64,000 nucleotides of DNA from Gossypium raimondii (GCF_025698545.1 NC_068570.1:2976001-3040000); one strand, 5' to 3'; shown: positions 12,986 to 26,742, counted from the stretch's first letter. Notes: generated by a model not told the origin, from the sequence alone. Numbers and translations: made by a program.

Positions 12986-13812
12986 TCTGAGTCACTCGTG
13001 TGATAGCCGTAGCCGTACTTTCGACTTTTTGACTTTCTGGCATTTTGGGATTTCGGTATTTGCCGATCTACGATTGCAGTGGTGTGTATACACACCTTGT
13101 TGAAGAAAAATGCAGTAGCCCACGAGCGTAGAACCTATATTCGATTAGGGTACTCGGTTAGCCATTCCATTAATAAGATTTAACAAGCCTTTCCAATACA
13201 AAAGTCGAACCCAAGATTAATACCTACCTTAACTGAATCGACTTATACTTCCTAAGCCGTATGATTATGAAACGATCTCACCTCCTTGTGGTTTATCTGT
13301 ACTACAACCATTATTAAGCATTAATATCCAATAACCAAGGTTAATCAAATACTAACCTACGGAAAACACGCGGCCAACAAGAGAACTAGCATTCGGCCAC
13401 AGAACCAGCAAACCTTTGACGATGCGGATTAAAGTAGATGGGAAGGAAGAGAATCGGTCACGAACAACAATCAAATGTTGACTAAATCAGAAGAGAAGAA
13501 GAAGAAAATATAACTAATATTCGGCCTAATTCCAGATTAAAAAAGAATACTCAAGGTTGACAGAGATGAAAAGTTGCAGAAAAAGAAATAAAGAGAAGGA
13601 GAATTCGGTTTTAAGTAAGTGATAAGAAGAACTTCGAATGAGTAAGAAAGGAGGGAGAGAAGGGATTCGCTTGGTCAAATTGAGAAACAATAAGAGCAGA
13701 AAAATCCAAGAGGAGGAAAATAAAGGGGAAATCGGCACAAGCAGCAATTGTTGAAAAGAAAAATAGCAGAGAAAATGGGTATTGCTCAATTTTGGCAAAA
13801 GGCGAAAAGAAC
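12986..13812 (-). repeat. Right arm of a large inverted repeat
   Basis: This is the reverse-complement partner of 11893-12716, with a centre of symmetry near 12850 and a GC-richer spacer of about 270 bp (12717-12985). The arms are clearly related but carry scattered substitutions and small indels. Transcription through the locus would give a long hairpin. Confidence 0.75.
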
Positions 13813-15481
13813 AAAAATGAAAGGGTTGAGTTCTTATGTTGCTAATTGTTATGGCTCCTCTTGTTTGCTTTTTAGAAAAGGTTTTTTCGATTGTTATAAA
13901 TCATTGTTTAATTAATTAAAGAAACTATATTGAGAGATAGGTACAAAGAGGAGACTTTGTACAATGGCCACCATCACCATCTCTTCCTCTATGTTGTATT
14001 GTTTGTAAGTTTCAATTAGCTTTCAATTTTTAAATCCCAAATTTATTTTTTATTATGATTTTAATTTATTTTTATCTAAAATAATTCCTAATACTTATTA
14101 GATTAATTTAATATTCTTGTTGTACATTGAAGTTTAAAGCTTATCGATTTGTTGTTTATGATTTAAATTGTCATTTCAATAGGAAATTTCATTGAGGCCA
14201 TATCTTTCAATCAAATTCTTTTTTCTTTACAAGATTATAGGTTTTTTTCCCCAGTTATTAGGATTATAGAATGATTGACAATTTGGTAAACTAGCTTGCT
14301 CTTAAGCATCCTCCTAGTAATTAAATTATTTGCTTAATGAGTCCATATTTTATAACAAGAACAAGATAGTAAAATTTGTTTTTGGGTAATTTTACATTTC
14401 ATCAACCAAACACTTGAATCTTACATTCCAACCGAATGAACCACACAAGATAATCTCACATTTCACCTATAATTTTACATTATTGTAATTTTATCGAGGA
14501 ACGTAATCTAAGATTCGTCGAACCAAACGCCCTCTAATTTTCATGATAGTCAATATGGGGCTGGCACTAGATGGGTTCTACTATAGCCACAGGGAATTTC
14601 ATGGGCCGTTCCATGCCTGTTAGTCCTTCAAACGGCCACTTGCCATTGGAATTTGGACCATGTGATGGCGGGCTGGATTATGTAGCTAGCACAATTATAT
14701 TTGCATCTTAAGGATTTATATTTGTCTCATACATTATACATTGTTAATTAATGAGATAATAAGATTATTATTCTGTATGGTGTCAAATATATTTAGGATA
14801 ATGTTATTTTTTTGTGTAATAAGATGATAAAATAATTAAAAATAATATTTGACATCATTTTAAATTTGTTTGTAGAGTTTTCCTAGTGAACATAATAATT
14901 ATCCTTAGTTAATATTATCTCATTAAAATTAAATCATCCGTATTTATATTTTTTTATTTGGATATGCAATTATTTGGACACCAAATCATATAAATTCATA
15001 ATATATATATTATATAAAGTAAGATATATAAGCAAATTAGGAAATAATCTTATATGATATTGTAGAATTACAATAAGTGAACACTTTTGACACCTCATTT
15101 ATTATAATATTAATATAATTATTGACTCCAAAATTTAATTAATATATAATACTTCCTTTAATTTATGAATAAATATAATTATTTCTTACCACAATTGAAT
15201 GAATATATTATTTTCCCCTTATTATTATTTTTTAAATATTTTATTTAATTTATGTTATTTATAAATTGAAACTACTACAATCTATATTTAAAAGTAAAAT
15301 GTCATTGTGGTAGCCTAGTACTAGGCTAGTAGCCATGCTTTTACTTGAAACTACCATCATCATGATATTCGCAGTGTAACAACAGTTCATTATCAAGAGC
15401 AAAACTTTCGTCAAAACTTAATCTTAAGATAAAGACATCTATAACTTAATTCAACAACCAAAAATGGATCTCATCCTCTAT

Positions 15482-15690
15482 TTAGGGCTAATTTAGCATT
15501 ATCCTCAGAAGTATTTTTGAGTCAAAATATACTTTTGAACAAAAACTAAAATTTCTTGCTTCGGTTAAAAAAGTGCTTTTGTAAAACATTTTTTTATCTC
15601 AAAAGTACTTTTGAAGAACTCAAAAGCATCTTATTTAACAATGTTTTTGTCCCAAAAATGCTTCGGAAAAGCAATGTTAAATTGACCCTT
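15482..15690. repeat. MITE-like element (family Y), copy 1
   Basis: Its ends are roughly inverted: gggctaatttagcatta on the left and aatgttaaattgaccc on the right. Inside are repeated aaaagtacttttga-type blocks. Related copies occur at 23507-23715 and 52612-52800. Confidence 0.6.
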
Positions 15691-16298
15691 TACTATGTAA
15701 TGCGTGATGATCAAGGATTAGACTAGATTGACCTTAATACCGGGCCAAAGAAAAGTATTAGATCAATTATTTTGAGAACTAGTATAACTTAGGTAGTTGA
15801 ATCAGATTTTTATTCTTTAATATTTTTATGAATTTTTATTGATTTATTTAATTAAACAAATCAAATCAATTGGACCGGTGGCTTGATTAATTTGACTATT
15901 GGTTCATTTCTGAAAACCTTGGCTTCGTTGTCTTTTGTTCTGAAAAAACAAATAGTATTTTCTTAGATATTCGACCTTATATCACAAAACACAATTGGAT
16001 TGATCTAACAAGAACATCCAAATGTGACAAAACCTTGTAGTATCAGTGATGGTATCCAAAGAGGACAATTCTAGTTTATGTTCTCATATCCTAAACCTAC
16101 AAGTTGGATTGAATCCTGATATAAAAAGACAATCAATTGATATCCATTCTACATGGAGCAATGTGTTGAGGTGGCAATTAAAAATAACAAGAGTTTTGGG
16201 TACCAAAAAGAAAAAGACACAAGGACTTGTGATTTAAATTGAATCTTTAGTTATTTTGGGGCGTTAATTCATGCTGAAATTGGCTGCTCTCCTCCACA

Positions 16299-16318
16299 TA
16301 GCGACTCTTGCACGCTTT
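16299..16318 (+). promoter_or_regulatory. Promoter motif shared by the two lyase genes
   Basis: TAGCGACTCTTGCACGCTTT lies 237 bp before the start codon of the first lyase gene. A near-identical string lies at 26598-26618, 308 bp before the second start codon. It stands out because the surrounding non-coding sequence of the two genes is otherwise little conserved. Its function is unknown; it could be a regulatory site or simply leftover duplicated sequence. Confidence 0.4.
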
Positions 16319-16554
16319 TATCTTTAATGGGAAGGGCACCAAACTGCGGTGGCGACAAAGTTAAGAGACTGTTTTTAATTTGTGACCACTACCACCAAAT
16401 TGTATTCCACACAAAACTATACTTTATCTCCAATTCAAGAAATCTAATCCCCAGAAAACCCCACTCTTATAAACCATTTTATTTGCCCAAAATCTCCATG
16501 CACATCTAACAAAACCCACTCTCCACCCAAAAACACATCAAAATCTTCATAATC

Positions 16555-19500
16555 ATGCCATTTATTGGGGTTCAGCTCCACACTCAAGACACCCATGTAT
16601 AATTTCCCTTCTTTTCTCTTGTTGTTTGTTTCATTGTAAAATGAAACCCATTACATGGAAAGAGCTCATCTTAGTTCTGAAGTTACAATATAATTTAACT
16701 TCATCTTCGTGCAGGTGATGATAGATAATGGCTTACTCCAACTGACATTATTGAACCCTGACGGGATCGTGACCGGCATTCGATATAACGGCATCGATAA
16801 TTTACTAGAAGTTCTAAATGGTGAAGACAATCGAGGGTATATACATACATATACACATATATATTGCTTCAGGCTTTCATCTTCATTTTGTTTTTAATTC
16901 TTGCTGTTGATTCAAAAAAAAAAAAAAAGGGTTGCATTGCTTTGTTGGGTGTATTTTCAAATGGTACGTACATTTCAGGTATTGGGACCTTGTTTGGAAC
17001 TCACCAGGAACTCCTGGTACTACTGGCTCCTTTGACGTGTAAGATTGTTTTTACTTTTGTTTTTCTTAATATTTTATTTTTTATACAAGGTTTAAACACC
17101 TTTGAATTCACTATGTACTTATCATTGCAATAATTACAATGTCAATCAAGTTACGGTTTCAACCTTTATCTAAGCATAATGGTTATTGCATGCAAGTAAA
17201 TAATGAATCTTTTATATAGAAAAATGGAAGATTCTACCGGTCTAAGCCTAGAGATAAAGTCAGAGAGTGCGGGTCTTGGCCTCTTGGTTAAATGATCTAA
17301 TTATACTTTTAATCTCTCTTAAATTTTAATAATTTAATTTATATTAACACATTTATTAACTAAAAATCACATTTGTAGTCCCTCCTAAAATTTAATAACT
17401 TAATTTAAATTATTTTAATATACATATTTTAATTTTGTCTCTCTCAAAATTTTAAAATTTATTTTGTCATGATTGAGCACAATAAAACTAGAGGTGAAGC
17501 TAAAATTTTCTTCTAAAATGTCGAAACTGAATTATAAGATTTTTTAGAGTTAAAATATAAATTTATCAATATATTAGTTTATAAATTTATAATTTTTAAA
17601 ATGATTAATCAAAATTTTATAATTTTTATAAGTGAAAAAGTAATTTTATTATATATTAACATATAAGTTTATAGCTTTTAAAGCAACTAAAGGAACAATA
17701 AAAGTTCCTATTTTAGGAGAGTCAAGCCTGCTTGCCCCGTGGAGATGTGTTTCATAGCTTTGAAGGCGAAACTCACACCACTGAAACATTGAAAGGTGTT
17801 TGGATAACATCTTATAAGATGGTTACAGCCTATAACTGCGTTTAAATCTAAATATAAATTTAATCTCACGTTGATCCAAATGTCAATTCTTTGACTTTTT
17901 CTACAATTTAATTTGGCTTTTGCCCCACCTCTCAAATTAAATTTGAATGAAAGCAGTGAACTTTTGTATGCAGGATTAAAGGAACAAGTTTCAAAGTAAT
18001 AGTGGAAAATGAGGATCAAGTTGAGGTTTCTTTCACAAGAACTTGGGATAGTTCCCAAGAGGGCAAGCTTGTTCCTTTGAATATTGACAAAAGGTTTTGT
18101 TTTTGCTCCATTAATTCTTGAACCTACAATAAAACAATATTCTTTTAGAATCATTTTATGTGAGACTTTTTTTATGGTCAGGTTCATAGTGTTGCGTGGT
18201 TGCTCAGGCTTTTACACTTATGCCATTTATGAGCACTTAAAAGATTGGCCTGGTTTTAACCTTGCTGAAACCAGAATCGCATTCAAGCTCAGAAAAGACA
18301 AGTACTATAATTAACTTACCACTTTACATCTTTACATATATATATATAGTGGCTAGTAGGAAGTATAAGTTTTATTAGTCTCGTCAGCAATTTAATCCTT
18401 AAAAATTGATTTTGAAGCAAAAAAAGTATATATATTTGATAGAATACTCATTTTTACTTGTAATTTCGAAAGTCTCAACTTTTAAATTAGAAAAAAATAT
18501 GTGTTTAAACATGATTGAATTCACATTTTCTAGTTGTTGCAATAGTAAAATGTATAATTTTAAACATTGGTAATCTTAAAAGGTATAATAATAATAAGGC
18601 ATAAAGATCACTTTAGCTTTTAATGTTTATATCTTTTATCAATTTAATTTTATTCTTTTTTTAGCTAAATTTGGCACATAACTATTTTAAAATAGTCGAA
18701 TTTAACCACCAACCTTTTAAAAAGAGTTGAATTTTTGTTTTTAATAGAAATATTTACTAAAACAATAAGTTTTTAAAATGTCAGTCAACATTGCAATCCA
18801 TATATACTTATGCTTTTTTTAAAAAAATTTATGATATTTTTATATGCTTTTTTAAATATTTTTATAATTTTAAATTATTTGTCAATAACGTATAAGACCA
18901 ATAGTGTCACATTAATATAAAGTACATGTGAATTATCACACGAGTTATCACGCCAACATCATTAAATAGTTATGGTTTTAGTCTGCATTTCTGATTAAAA
19001 AACAAATCGACACTTTTTAAAATGTTAATGACCAAATTTAACTAAAAAAGAGAGTCAAATTAACAAAAGATATAAATATTGAGGACTAAATGTATAATTA
19101 TGCCTAATAATAATTAATATTATGATTATTATTATGATAATAAAAATAAACATTAAGACATCTAACAGCAGAGTTTTGTTTAATTAATTAATTACAGGTT
19201 TCACTACATGGCCATGGCAGACAATAGGCAAAGGTACATGCCATTGCCTGATGACCGTTTATCAGGAAGAGGTCAAGCCCTGGCTTACCCAGAAGCTGTT
19301 CTCCTCGTTAATCCAGTGGAGCCCGACTTCAAAGGAGAGGTGACCACTAATTAACATATAACATTATCTCTTTAATTTGCTAAAGCAATGAAATTGAATG
19401 AAAATTTTGTCTCAATGTTGAGTTCAGGTGGATGACAAGTACCAATATTCATGTGATAACAAAGACAGCCAAGTCCATGGCTGGATCTGCACCACCGACC

Positions 19501-22500
19501 AACCGGCAGTAGGGTTCTGGATGGTCACACCCAGCAACGAGTTCCGGTCCGGTGGTCCAGTCAAACAGAACCTAACCTCTCATGTTGGTCCTACAACCCT
19601 TGCTGTAAGAAAACCTTGGCTGGCTGGCCTCTTTTTACTTTTGGTGATGCTGAAACTTTAACCCTCATTGGATGATATAAATGATAAATAATATGGTACA
19701 GGTGTTTCTGAGTGCTCATTATACCGGGGAAGATTTGGTGCCGAAATTCAGTGCCGGTGAGGCCTGGAAGAAAGTGTTCGGCCCTGTTTTTATCTATCTT
19801 AATTGTACAATGGACGGAGATGAGCCGCTTTCGCTTTGGGAGGATGCTAAACAACAGGTTTAGTTGTTTATTGGACTCACTATTAAATGATTAGGATTAG
19901 TATGTGTGAATTACTGATAATAAATGACAAGTTAATGGTTACAGATGATAATTGAAGTTCAAAGCTGGCCTTATACATTTCCAGCCTCAGATGATTTCCC
20001 TAAATCCAACCAACGTGGAAATGTCAACGGTAGGCTTCTTGTCAATGACAGGTAATTTAAAACACATAATCAAAATCTACACACTATGCACTTATTGCAT
20101 GGATGGTTTGAATATGAAATGTGAAAAACAAGATAGATAGTCTTTATAGCAAGAGACACAATGCACCATGGGAGAATTTGGGTTTAGAATTTTGAAGACA
20201 ATATTATTAAAAAGAGTAATCTTGAATGAATTGGTCTCTATGGATCATAAAATGGACATAGAGGATGCCCTAGTTCCACCAAAAAAATTTAGAATGAAAT
20301 ATTTTTTAAACAGTTAAATCCAAACTACTCATGCGATAGATACACGATTGAGTTAAATAAATATATTTCACATCAAACTCAAGCTACCATTTAATGTCTA
20401 AGCGGTGCCAGAATGTGACATTAAGTTTGAGAGGCCTAAAGTTTCCAAAATTTTGGGGTCTAATTTTTTTTCCAAATATTTTAGAGTTTATTGAGATTTT
20501 TTTTAAATTAAGAGTCTAATTAAAAATTTTCAAAAATTTTGAAGGGCTTAATGAAAATATTTAAATTTTTTGCCCTTCTGGCTACTCTTACCTTCCATCC
20601 TGTGCTCAAGTTAATAGACAGATCGATAGAATGATCCGATTGATAGTCCAATAAACCTATATTGTTTATTACCTTGAGAAATTCTCGTTTATACTTTTGT
20701 AGCGTAGCAAGCACACCCAATTGATTAAATCATGTTCTCAATTTTTGCGGATTATATTGTTTAGATATGCTAGTGATGACAACATACCAGCCAATGGAGC
20801 TTACATAGGATTGGTTCCACCAGGCAATGTTGGGTCTTGGCAAAGAGAATGCAAGGTGATTTTCTTGTACTATATATATGCAGTGTAATGCTTTATACAT
20901 ATATAGTATATGATGGAAATAAAATAAATAATTCTGAAATATATTTATGATATCATATTTCCTTATAGGACTATCAATTTTGGACCAAGACAGACATAAA
21001 TGGCTATTTTTTGATCAATGACATAAGACCTGGTGATTATAACCTTTATGCATGGGTTCCTGGCTTTATTGGAGATTATCAATATAGTGCTGCCATTACC
21101 ATAACTCCAGGTACAATTGGAGCTTTGTAAATTCTCAAAATTGCCTAGTATTATAAGGGTTTTAGTGTGACCATGTTAGTGAAAATTTTAATGTAGGTAG
21201 TGAAATTGAGGTCGGCGATCTGGTATACAAACCTCCACGAAACGGGCCGACGTTGTGGGAAATAGGAATTCCTGATCGTTCTGCTGCGGAATTTTATGTC
21301 CCGGATCCTAACCCTAAGTACATCAACAAAGTTTATGTCAACCATCCTGATAGGTCAGCCTTTCATCTTTGCATTCTCAAAAGCCTCCACATTCAATTTA
21401 TGGATTAATGACTTAATTCCATCAAGATATATATGGTTTTAAATTTTGAAAACGTTTTGATAGAGTCATCAAAGTATTAGTACCATATCAATAAGAGATT
21501 TCTATCAACCTACTTGTTAACTTGGATGATAAATGTCAACTCGAATTTGACATGTAACATATTTAAAGTAGGTAAATTAAATTTTAAATACATATATATC
21601 TGTAGCATGAACAATTTAGGAATATCAAGGACTTGATTGATACCATTTTGATACCAATCCAAGTTATGCTCCATGCCAAATTTAAATTGTCCATACGACT
21701 CATGTTTTAAATATACATTTAATGTCCAAGTTGACGACTAAGGTGACAACTAATACTTTGAGAATCCAATTAACACATTTGAATTTCATGGATCGGTTTA
21801 AAGTTTGAGTCAGAGTTTGGGGATGCCATGTGCAATTAATCCATAATTAATAATAGTAATGAAATATTCATCCTTTTTCAGTGGTCATGTTCTTAAATTT
21901 GCATATAAACAGCAGCTCAATGTATGTAGTAATGTACCTTTGTGGTGACAGGTTTAGACAGTATGGACTTTGGGAAAGATATGCAGAACTGTATCCCAAT
22001 GAAGATTTAGTTTACACAGTTGGCACTAGTGACTATAAAAAAGACTGGTTCTTTGCCCAAGTAACCAGGCAAGACTCTTCAACATCATTCCCACTTCCCT
22101 TATCGTTTTCATTTTTAAACATTCATGTATAATTCACGGTAAAAACCAGAAAATCTTTGAGAGCGGAAACTAAAATATAAATTTTTTGAATGTAAAAATA
22201 TAATTTTATTATGTATAAATTTATGATTTTATAAATTTTGAAGAGATTAAATATGATATTTTTCATTTTAAAGGTCAATGTATAATTTTACCATATATTA
22301 ACTCTTAAATTTAAAATTGTTTTAGAGGACTAAAAGGTTAATTTTCTATTTTTGGAGGGCGAAGGCCCATGCTTCCTTTGAATTCGCCTTTTATTTTTTG
22401 CCCGGACATTACATACTGAAACGTGCTTCAACCTATAATTTTTAGGTTGCTACAACAATAATGATGCCCATTGGGCTAGGGGCGAATGCCTTGCCCCCTT

Positions 22501-23366
22501 CCCCAATGAAAAATTATCTATTTAGTCCTATCTAAAATAATAAAATTATAAATTGATATATGATAAAATTATAATTTGACTTCTAAAAATAATATTCTTT
22601 TTAATCTCTTAAAAAAGATAAAATTATATTTTAACCGCTCAAAAATTTATAATTAAATTTTGGTCCTAGAATATTTTCAGATTCGCCTCAGTCAAAGAGT
22701 TATACAGGATTTCCATTGTTGTTTTAGGTGTCAAACTTTGATATTCGAGTTACCAATGTTTGTTGATTGCAGGAAAATTGATACTAACAAGTATCAAGGA
22801 ACCACATGGCAAATTAGATTCAAACTTGACAATGTAGATCAGGGTAGTTCATATAAATTAAGAGTGGCGATTGCTTCTGCAACTTTTTCCGAATTGCAGG
22901 TATATAACTACTGTTCATGATTCGATTTTAATCGATTTAACCAACCGAATTTAATTTGGTTTGGTTAACTCTAAAAAATTATGTTCATAAATGTGATTTT
23001 AAAATTTTTTTAATGCTTTCATAAATCTCATTAATTGGATTAATGAAAGTTCACTACGATTATTAATCGAACCGATCAATTCTTTATTATCTATAGGTTC
23101 AAATCAATGATCCGAAAACTAATCCTTTGTTTTCGAGCGGGCTAATCGGGAGGGATAACTCGATAGCAAGGCATGGAATTCATGGACTCTACTGGCTTTA
23201 CAATGTAGATGTACCTGGAAAATTGTTGGTTCAAGGTGACAACACTATCTTCCTTACGCAACCGCGAAGTAGTAGTCCTTTTCAAGGTATCATGTACGAT
23301 TACATTCGACTCGAAGGTCCCTCAAAATTAAGTTCTAATGAAGAATATATGTCGAGTACATTGTAA
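16555..23366 (+). CDS. Rhamnogalacturonan lyase (polysaccharide lyase family 4), copy 1
   Basis: Fifteen exons encode 649 aa: 16555-16596, 16715-16836, 16979-17038, 17974-18093, 18182-18301, 19198-19339, 19428-19604, 19702-19857, 19945-20051, 20765-20855, 20969-21110, 21197-21353, 21952-22068, 22773-22899 and 23097-23366. All phases agree. Family PL4 enzymes cleave the rhamnogalacturonan-I backbone of pectin by beta-elimination in the cell wall. The N-terminal catalytic region (to about residue 380) carries FWMVTPSNEFRSGGP, LTSHVGP and FLSAHYTGED, followed by WKKVFGPVFIYLN. The SAHY histidine is a likely catalytic counterpart, from memory of the family. The fibronectin-like (YNLYAWVPGFIGDY) and C-terminal carbohydrate-binding-like (TTWQIRFKLD) regions follow. 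No signal peptide is visible at MPFIGVQLHTQDTH. Intron 13 uses a GC donor at 22069. A close paralogue lies 3.6 kb downstream in the same orientation. Confidence 0.92.
18597..19110. repeat. Inverted-repeat element in intron 5 of lyase copy 1
   Basis: The left end (aaagatcactttagc..., atatcttttatcaattt, agctaaatttgg) is mirrored at the right end (ccaaatttaactaaaaaagag, aattaacaaaagatat, aggactaaatgtataattatgcc). It is non-coding and MITE-like. Confidence 0.55.
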
Positions 23367-23506
23367 TTAGAGATGAAATTGGATAATGTTTGTTTATTTG
23401 AATGGATCAATGCTATATGTTTTTAAGTATTTGCATACTTTACCAGTGTAATAGATATTGTTTCGGTTGCTTTACGAAAACTATTATCTGTTTTTAGGAT
23501 CAGTTT

Positions 23507-23715
23507 AGTATTTCTTCTCAAAAGTACTTTTGAGCAAAAAAAAACACTTTTTAATTAAAAATTAAAATTTTCTGCTTTTGCTTTTAGTCAAAAAAGTGCT
23601 TTTTCAAACATTTTTTGTCTCAAAAGCTCAAAAATATCTTGTTTAGTAATGATTTTATCTCAAAAAGTGTCTTGTAAAGTGTCTCTTAAAAGCAATGTTA
23701 AACACACCCTTAGTT
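23507..23715. repeat. MITE-like element (family Y), copy 2
   Basis: It shares with 15482-15690 the aaaagtacttttgag block, the ttaaaattttctgctt block and the right end aagcaatgttaaacacaccc. It begins about 140 bp downstream of the lyase copy 1 stop codon. Confidence 0.6.
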
Positions 23716-25294
23716 GATAATAAAAAATATTTTTACTTTTTTTCTCAATTAGTTACACAAGTATTTAAATTTGTATATACGACTAGATTGGTAATTCATA
23801 AGCAATCAGTGTGGGTTTGGATGAGACTAGATACTGCAATAATTTTATAGTGTAAAACAAAAAGTAAACTAAACGCACCGCACAACATTACTCATCCAAA
23901 CCCACACTTACTTATATAACAATTTTAACACTTATTTTTTTTTATCATTTGGTCAATTTTACTCTAAACTATAATAAATAGCCAAATTTAATTAAAAAAA
24001 AGGGATAATTTGATAAACCATACAAGTTCAATGATTAAAATAATAATTAAATATTTTTATTAAAATTAGAAGTTCAAATAAATTATTATATCAATTTTTT
24101 ATTTTAGAATTTCAACCCAAATCAATTAAGAAATCAATCACATCATGCATGAAGGAGTTTAAGATTCCTAAATAATTCGAGTGGTATGCATTTCTAATTC
24201 ATTATCTTTTTCTTAAATTACACTTTATTACCTTATTTCAAGACGAATCCTTTTCTAAAATTTACTAAAAGTTCATACAATTTTATTTATATATGCATAT
24301 TATAAGATTTCATCTAAAATGGAAATAAAACTATGTTCATATTATAATTTTGACATTTTGCATTAAAATTTTTTTAGTTATAATTTGCTTCATAAATTCT
24401 TCAAATGTTGGTAGTTTCAGAATTAAATCTCTAAAACAATCTCAGTAATGATTAGTTTGAATAACTTTTAAAAATATTTATTAATTGAATATTATCTAAT
24501 TATATTTTGAATCAAATTAATTAATTTTATCTCTAATCATATATATATTAACAATGTAAATAATTTTTTTTTATTTTTATGTAAAAAACTTAAAAGTTTT
24601 AGTTTGTAGTATTTTTAAGTTAGTTTAAACATTTTAAAATTAATATATTTAATTATTTATTAAAATATAGTAATACTATTTTTAGAAAAGTCATGCATGT
24701 GAGACACAATAATCTAAATAGCATATAAAAATATATGATGCCTATATTCTTTTATTTTTATATATTGATGTATATATTAATTAATTAAATCACTTACAAT
24801 TTACAATAGTTACAAGTTTAAATAATAATCACAATTTTTAATATACATACATATGTGGTATATATTTGTATTAATTTATATGGAATTATATTACAATTTT
24901 GAAATAAATACTTATTTTGTTAAATTAATATCATATATATAAAAAAACATATATGACTTTTACAATTATTATATTATAAATGAAGACTAAAAATTCAAAA
25001 CGTTCATATTTATATAAATTTTATTTTTAATCATTTTATTTTTCAAAGGTTGAAAATTATTTTAAATTAATAAATAAAGAAATTTTAAGATATATATAAC
25101 AACATCGCACGGGATAAAAAAGAAATTTCATTGAAAATTTAGCCAATTCAACAGCTGGAGGATAAAATTATAACTATTTAAAGCACTAAACGGGAGAGTT
25201 AAAATAGCTTTACACGACAATCCTATTGTCAGAACTTATCTTACCTTTTGTTAACTAAATGCTCCGTGAAAATTAATGATAAGATATCTAAAAG

Positions 25295-25745
25295 GGTATA
25301 TTATTAAAATAATCACTTTTATTTTCCTTGGGTTACATTTTAGTTACTCATATTTGAAATGTTATGTTTTAGTCACTTACATTATTGTGTTGTAACATTT
25401 AGTCATGGAGCATTAATTGTTGTTAACGGTGTAACGGTAAGACGATGTGACACGTTAAATCATCATTCCAAACGAAAATTTTAGGTTAAATTATACAATC
25501 GGTCCCTTTTTTTTCGTTTTAAGCAATTTAATATTTTTCTTTTAAGTTAAAAGAGATGAAGAATGAAGGAAAATAGAGGAAGAAGCAGAAGAGAATGAAA
25601 AAAAAAAGGAAAGTTAAATTAACGGCTCAGTGATTAAAATATTATAACACGTTAACGTAAATGACTAATACGTAACATTTCAAACATAAGTGACTAAAAT
25701 GTAACCTGAGAGAAATAAAAGTGACTGTTTTGATAGTTTACCCTT
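25295..25745. repeat. Fold-back element
   Basis: The left end (aatcacttttattttcc, gttacattttagttac, tttgaaatgttatgt) is mirrored on the right (acgtaacatttcaaacataag, gactaaaatgtaacc, gaaataaaagtgact). The centre holds a purine-rich run (25556-25610). It is non-coding. Confidence 0.65.
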
Positions 25746-26597
25746 TCTAAAACAACTAAATTGATAATTAATTTACGAAAATAGGAAAAAAATTGCACTA
25801 ATTTCACCGCATAAATCATCATTAATTAATAAGGATTTAAAGGGATAATCTTAGTTATACAAAAGATTTCTTCGAAAATATATGATTTAATCCAATTAAT
25901 TTATGTTGTTAAATTTAAGAAATCATATTCATAGTTTTGAATTTTAACTTCTGCAATTTATTCCCGTAATTGATTTTTATATTCATTTCCTCTTATAATT
26001 TTTTGATTGATCAATATATGAGCTAAATATTTATTTACAATTCTTCCAATATAATTTTTTTATTTTACTTATGAAATATTAAGATTGTAATCGGGAGAAG
26101 CCAGAAAATATTTTTAGGACTTGCAATTAAATTGTAATTTTACCATAGTAAAATGTAATTTTAAAAGATTAAATCAAAATTTTATTATTTTTAGGGAGGT
26201 TAAAGTATAATTTTATCTTTACTAATCTAAAATTTTAAAAATTTAAAGAGTCAAAATAAAAAAAATTCTATTTTAGAAGGTCGGCCACCACCTCTAATTT
26301 CTCCACTGATTGTAATGCACTACACCAAAAATTAATAATAAAAAAACAATTAGATACTAAGTTATACGACAAGAAAGCTCTATTATAATAAAGTACAACA
26401 TTTTATAACATAAACAAAGGATGCCTCAATTTTATATTTTCCTGTAAATGTAAGCTATCATAGCTGAACCACACACGCTTTAACGTTGTAATCTATGCCC
26501 CTCATAAAGAAGCTTTTATTTTATAACATGGGCAATGCAATCTATGACTTAATGAAGGAACCATCGTAAGTGGAGCAGCCAACATAATGCACGTACG

Positions 26598-26618
26598 TAG
26601 CGACTCTTTCACGGCTTT
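26598..26618 (+). promoter_or_regulatory. Promoter motif shared by the two lyase genes, copy 2
   Basis: The string tagcgactctttcacggctt aligns with 16299-16318 upstream of the first lyase gene, with one substitution and one inserted base. It lies 308 bp before the start codon. Its function is unknown. Confidence 0.4.
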
Positions 26619-26721
26619 GAACTTGTGAATCAAACACAACTAGCGACTGAGTAAAGAATTCTCAATCAACAAAAGTAAACCCAAAATTTAGATGCCTTGC
26701 TCTCTAATCCAAGTAAAGCAG

Positions 26722-26742
26722 CACACACACACACACACACAA
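26722..26742. repeat. CA dinucleotide microsatellite
   Basis: A run of about ten ca units lies 180 bp upstream of the second lyase start codon, within its promoter or 5' UTR region. Confidence 0.9.

Larger units (their letters stand above)
13813..16554. other. Intergenic DNA upstream of the first lyase gene
   Basis: No coding exon is visible. It holds a MITE-like element at 15482-15690 and a possible second decayed MITE at about 14395-14535. The proximal promoter of the lyase gene lies at about 16290-16550: a shared motif at 16299-16318 and a cttataaacc TATA-like string near 16467. Confidence 0.45.

Noticed and set aside
12703..13095. 130-codon minus-strand ORF
   Set aside because: It spans the spacer and part of one arm of the large inverted repeat. 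There is no recognisable domain, and the matching arm does not keep the frame.
14395..14535. Possible MITE resembling 8640-8770
   Set aside because: Only short strings (aatcttacattcc, gaatg) are shared and the ends do not match well enough to define an element.
17708..18187. 159-codon minus-strand ORF
   Set aside because: It overlaps exon 4 and intron sequence of lyase copy 1 on the opposite strand, and shows no domain.
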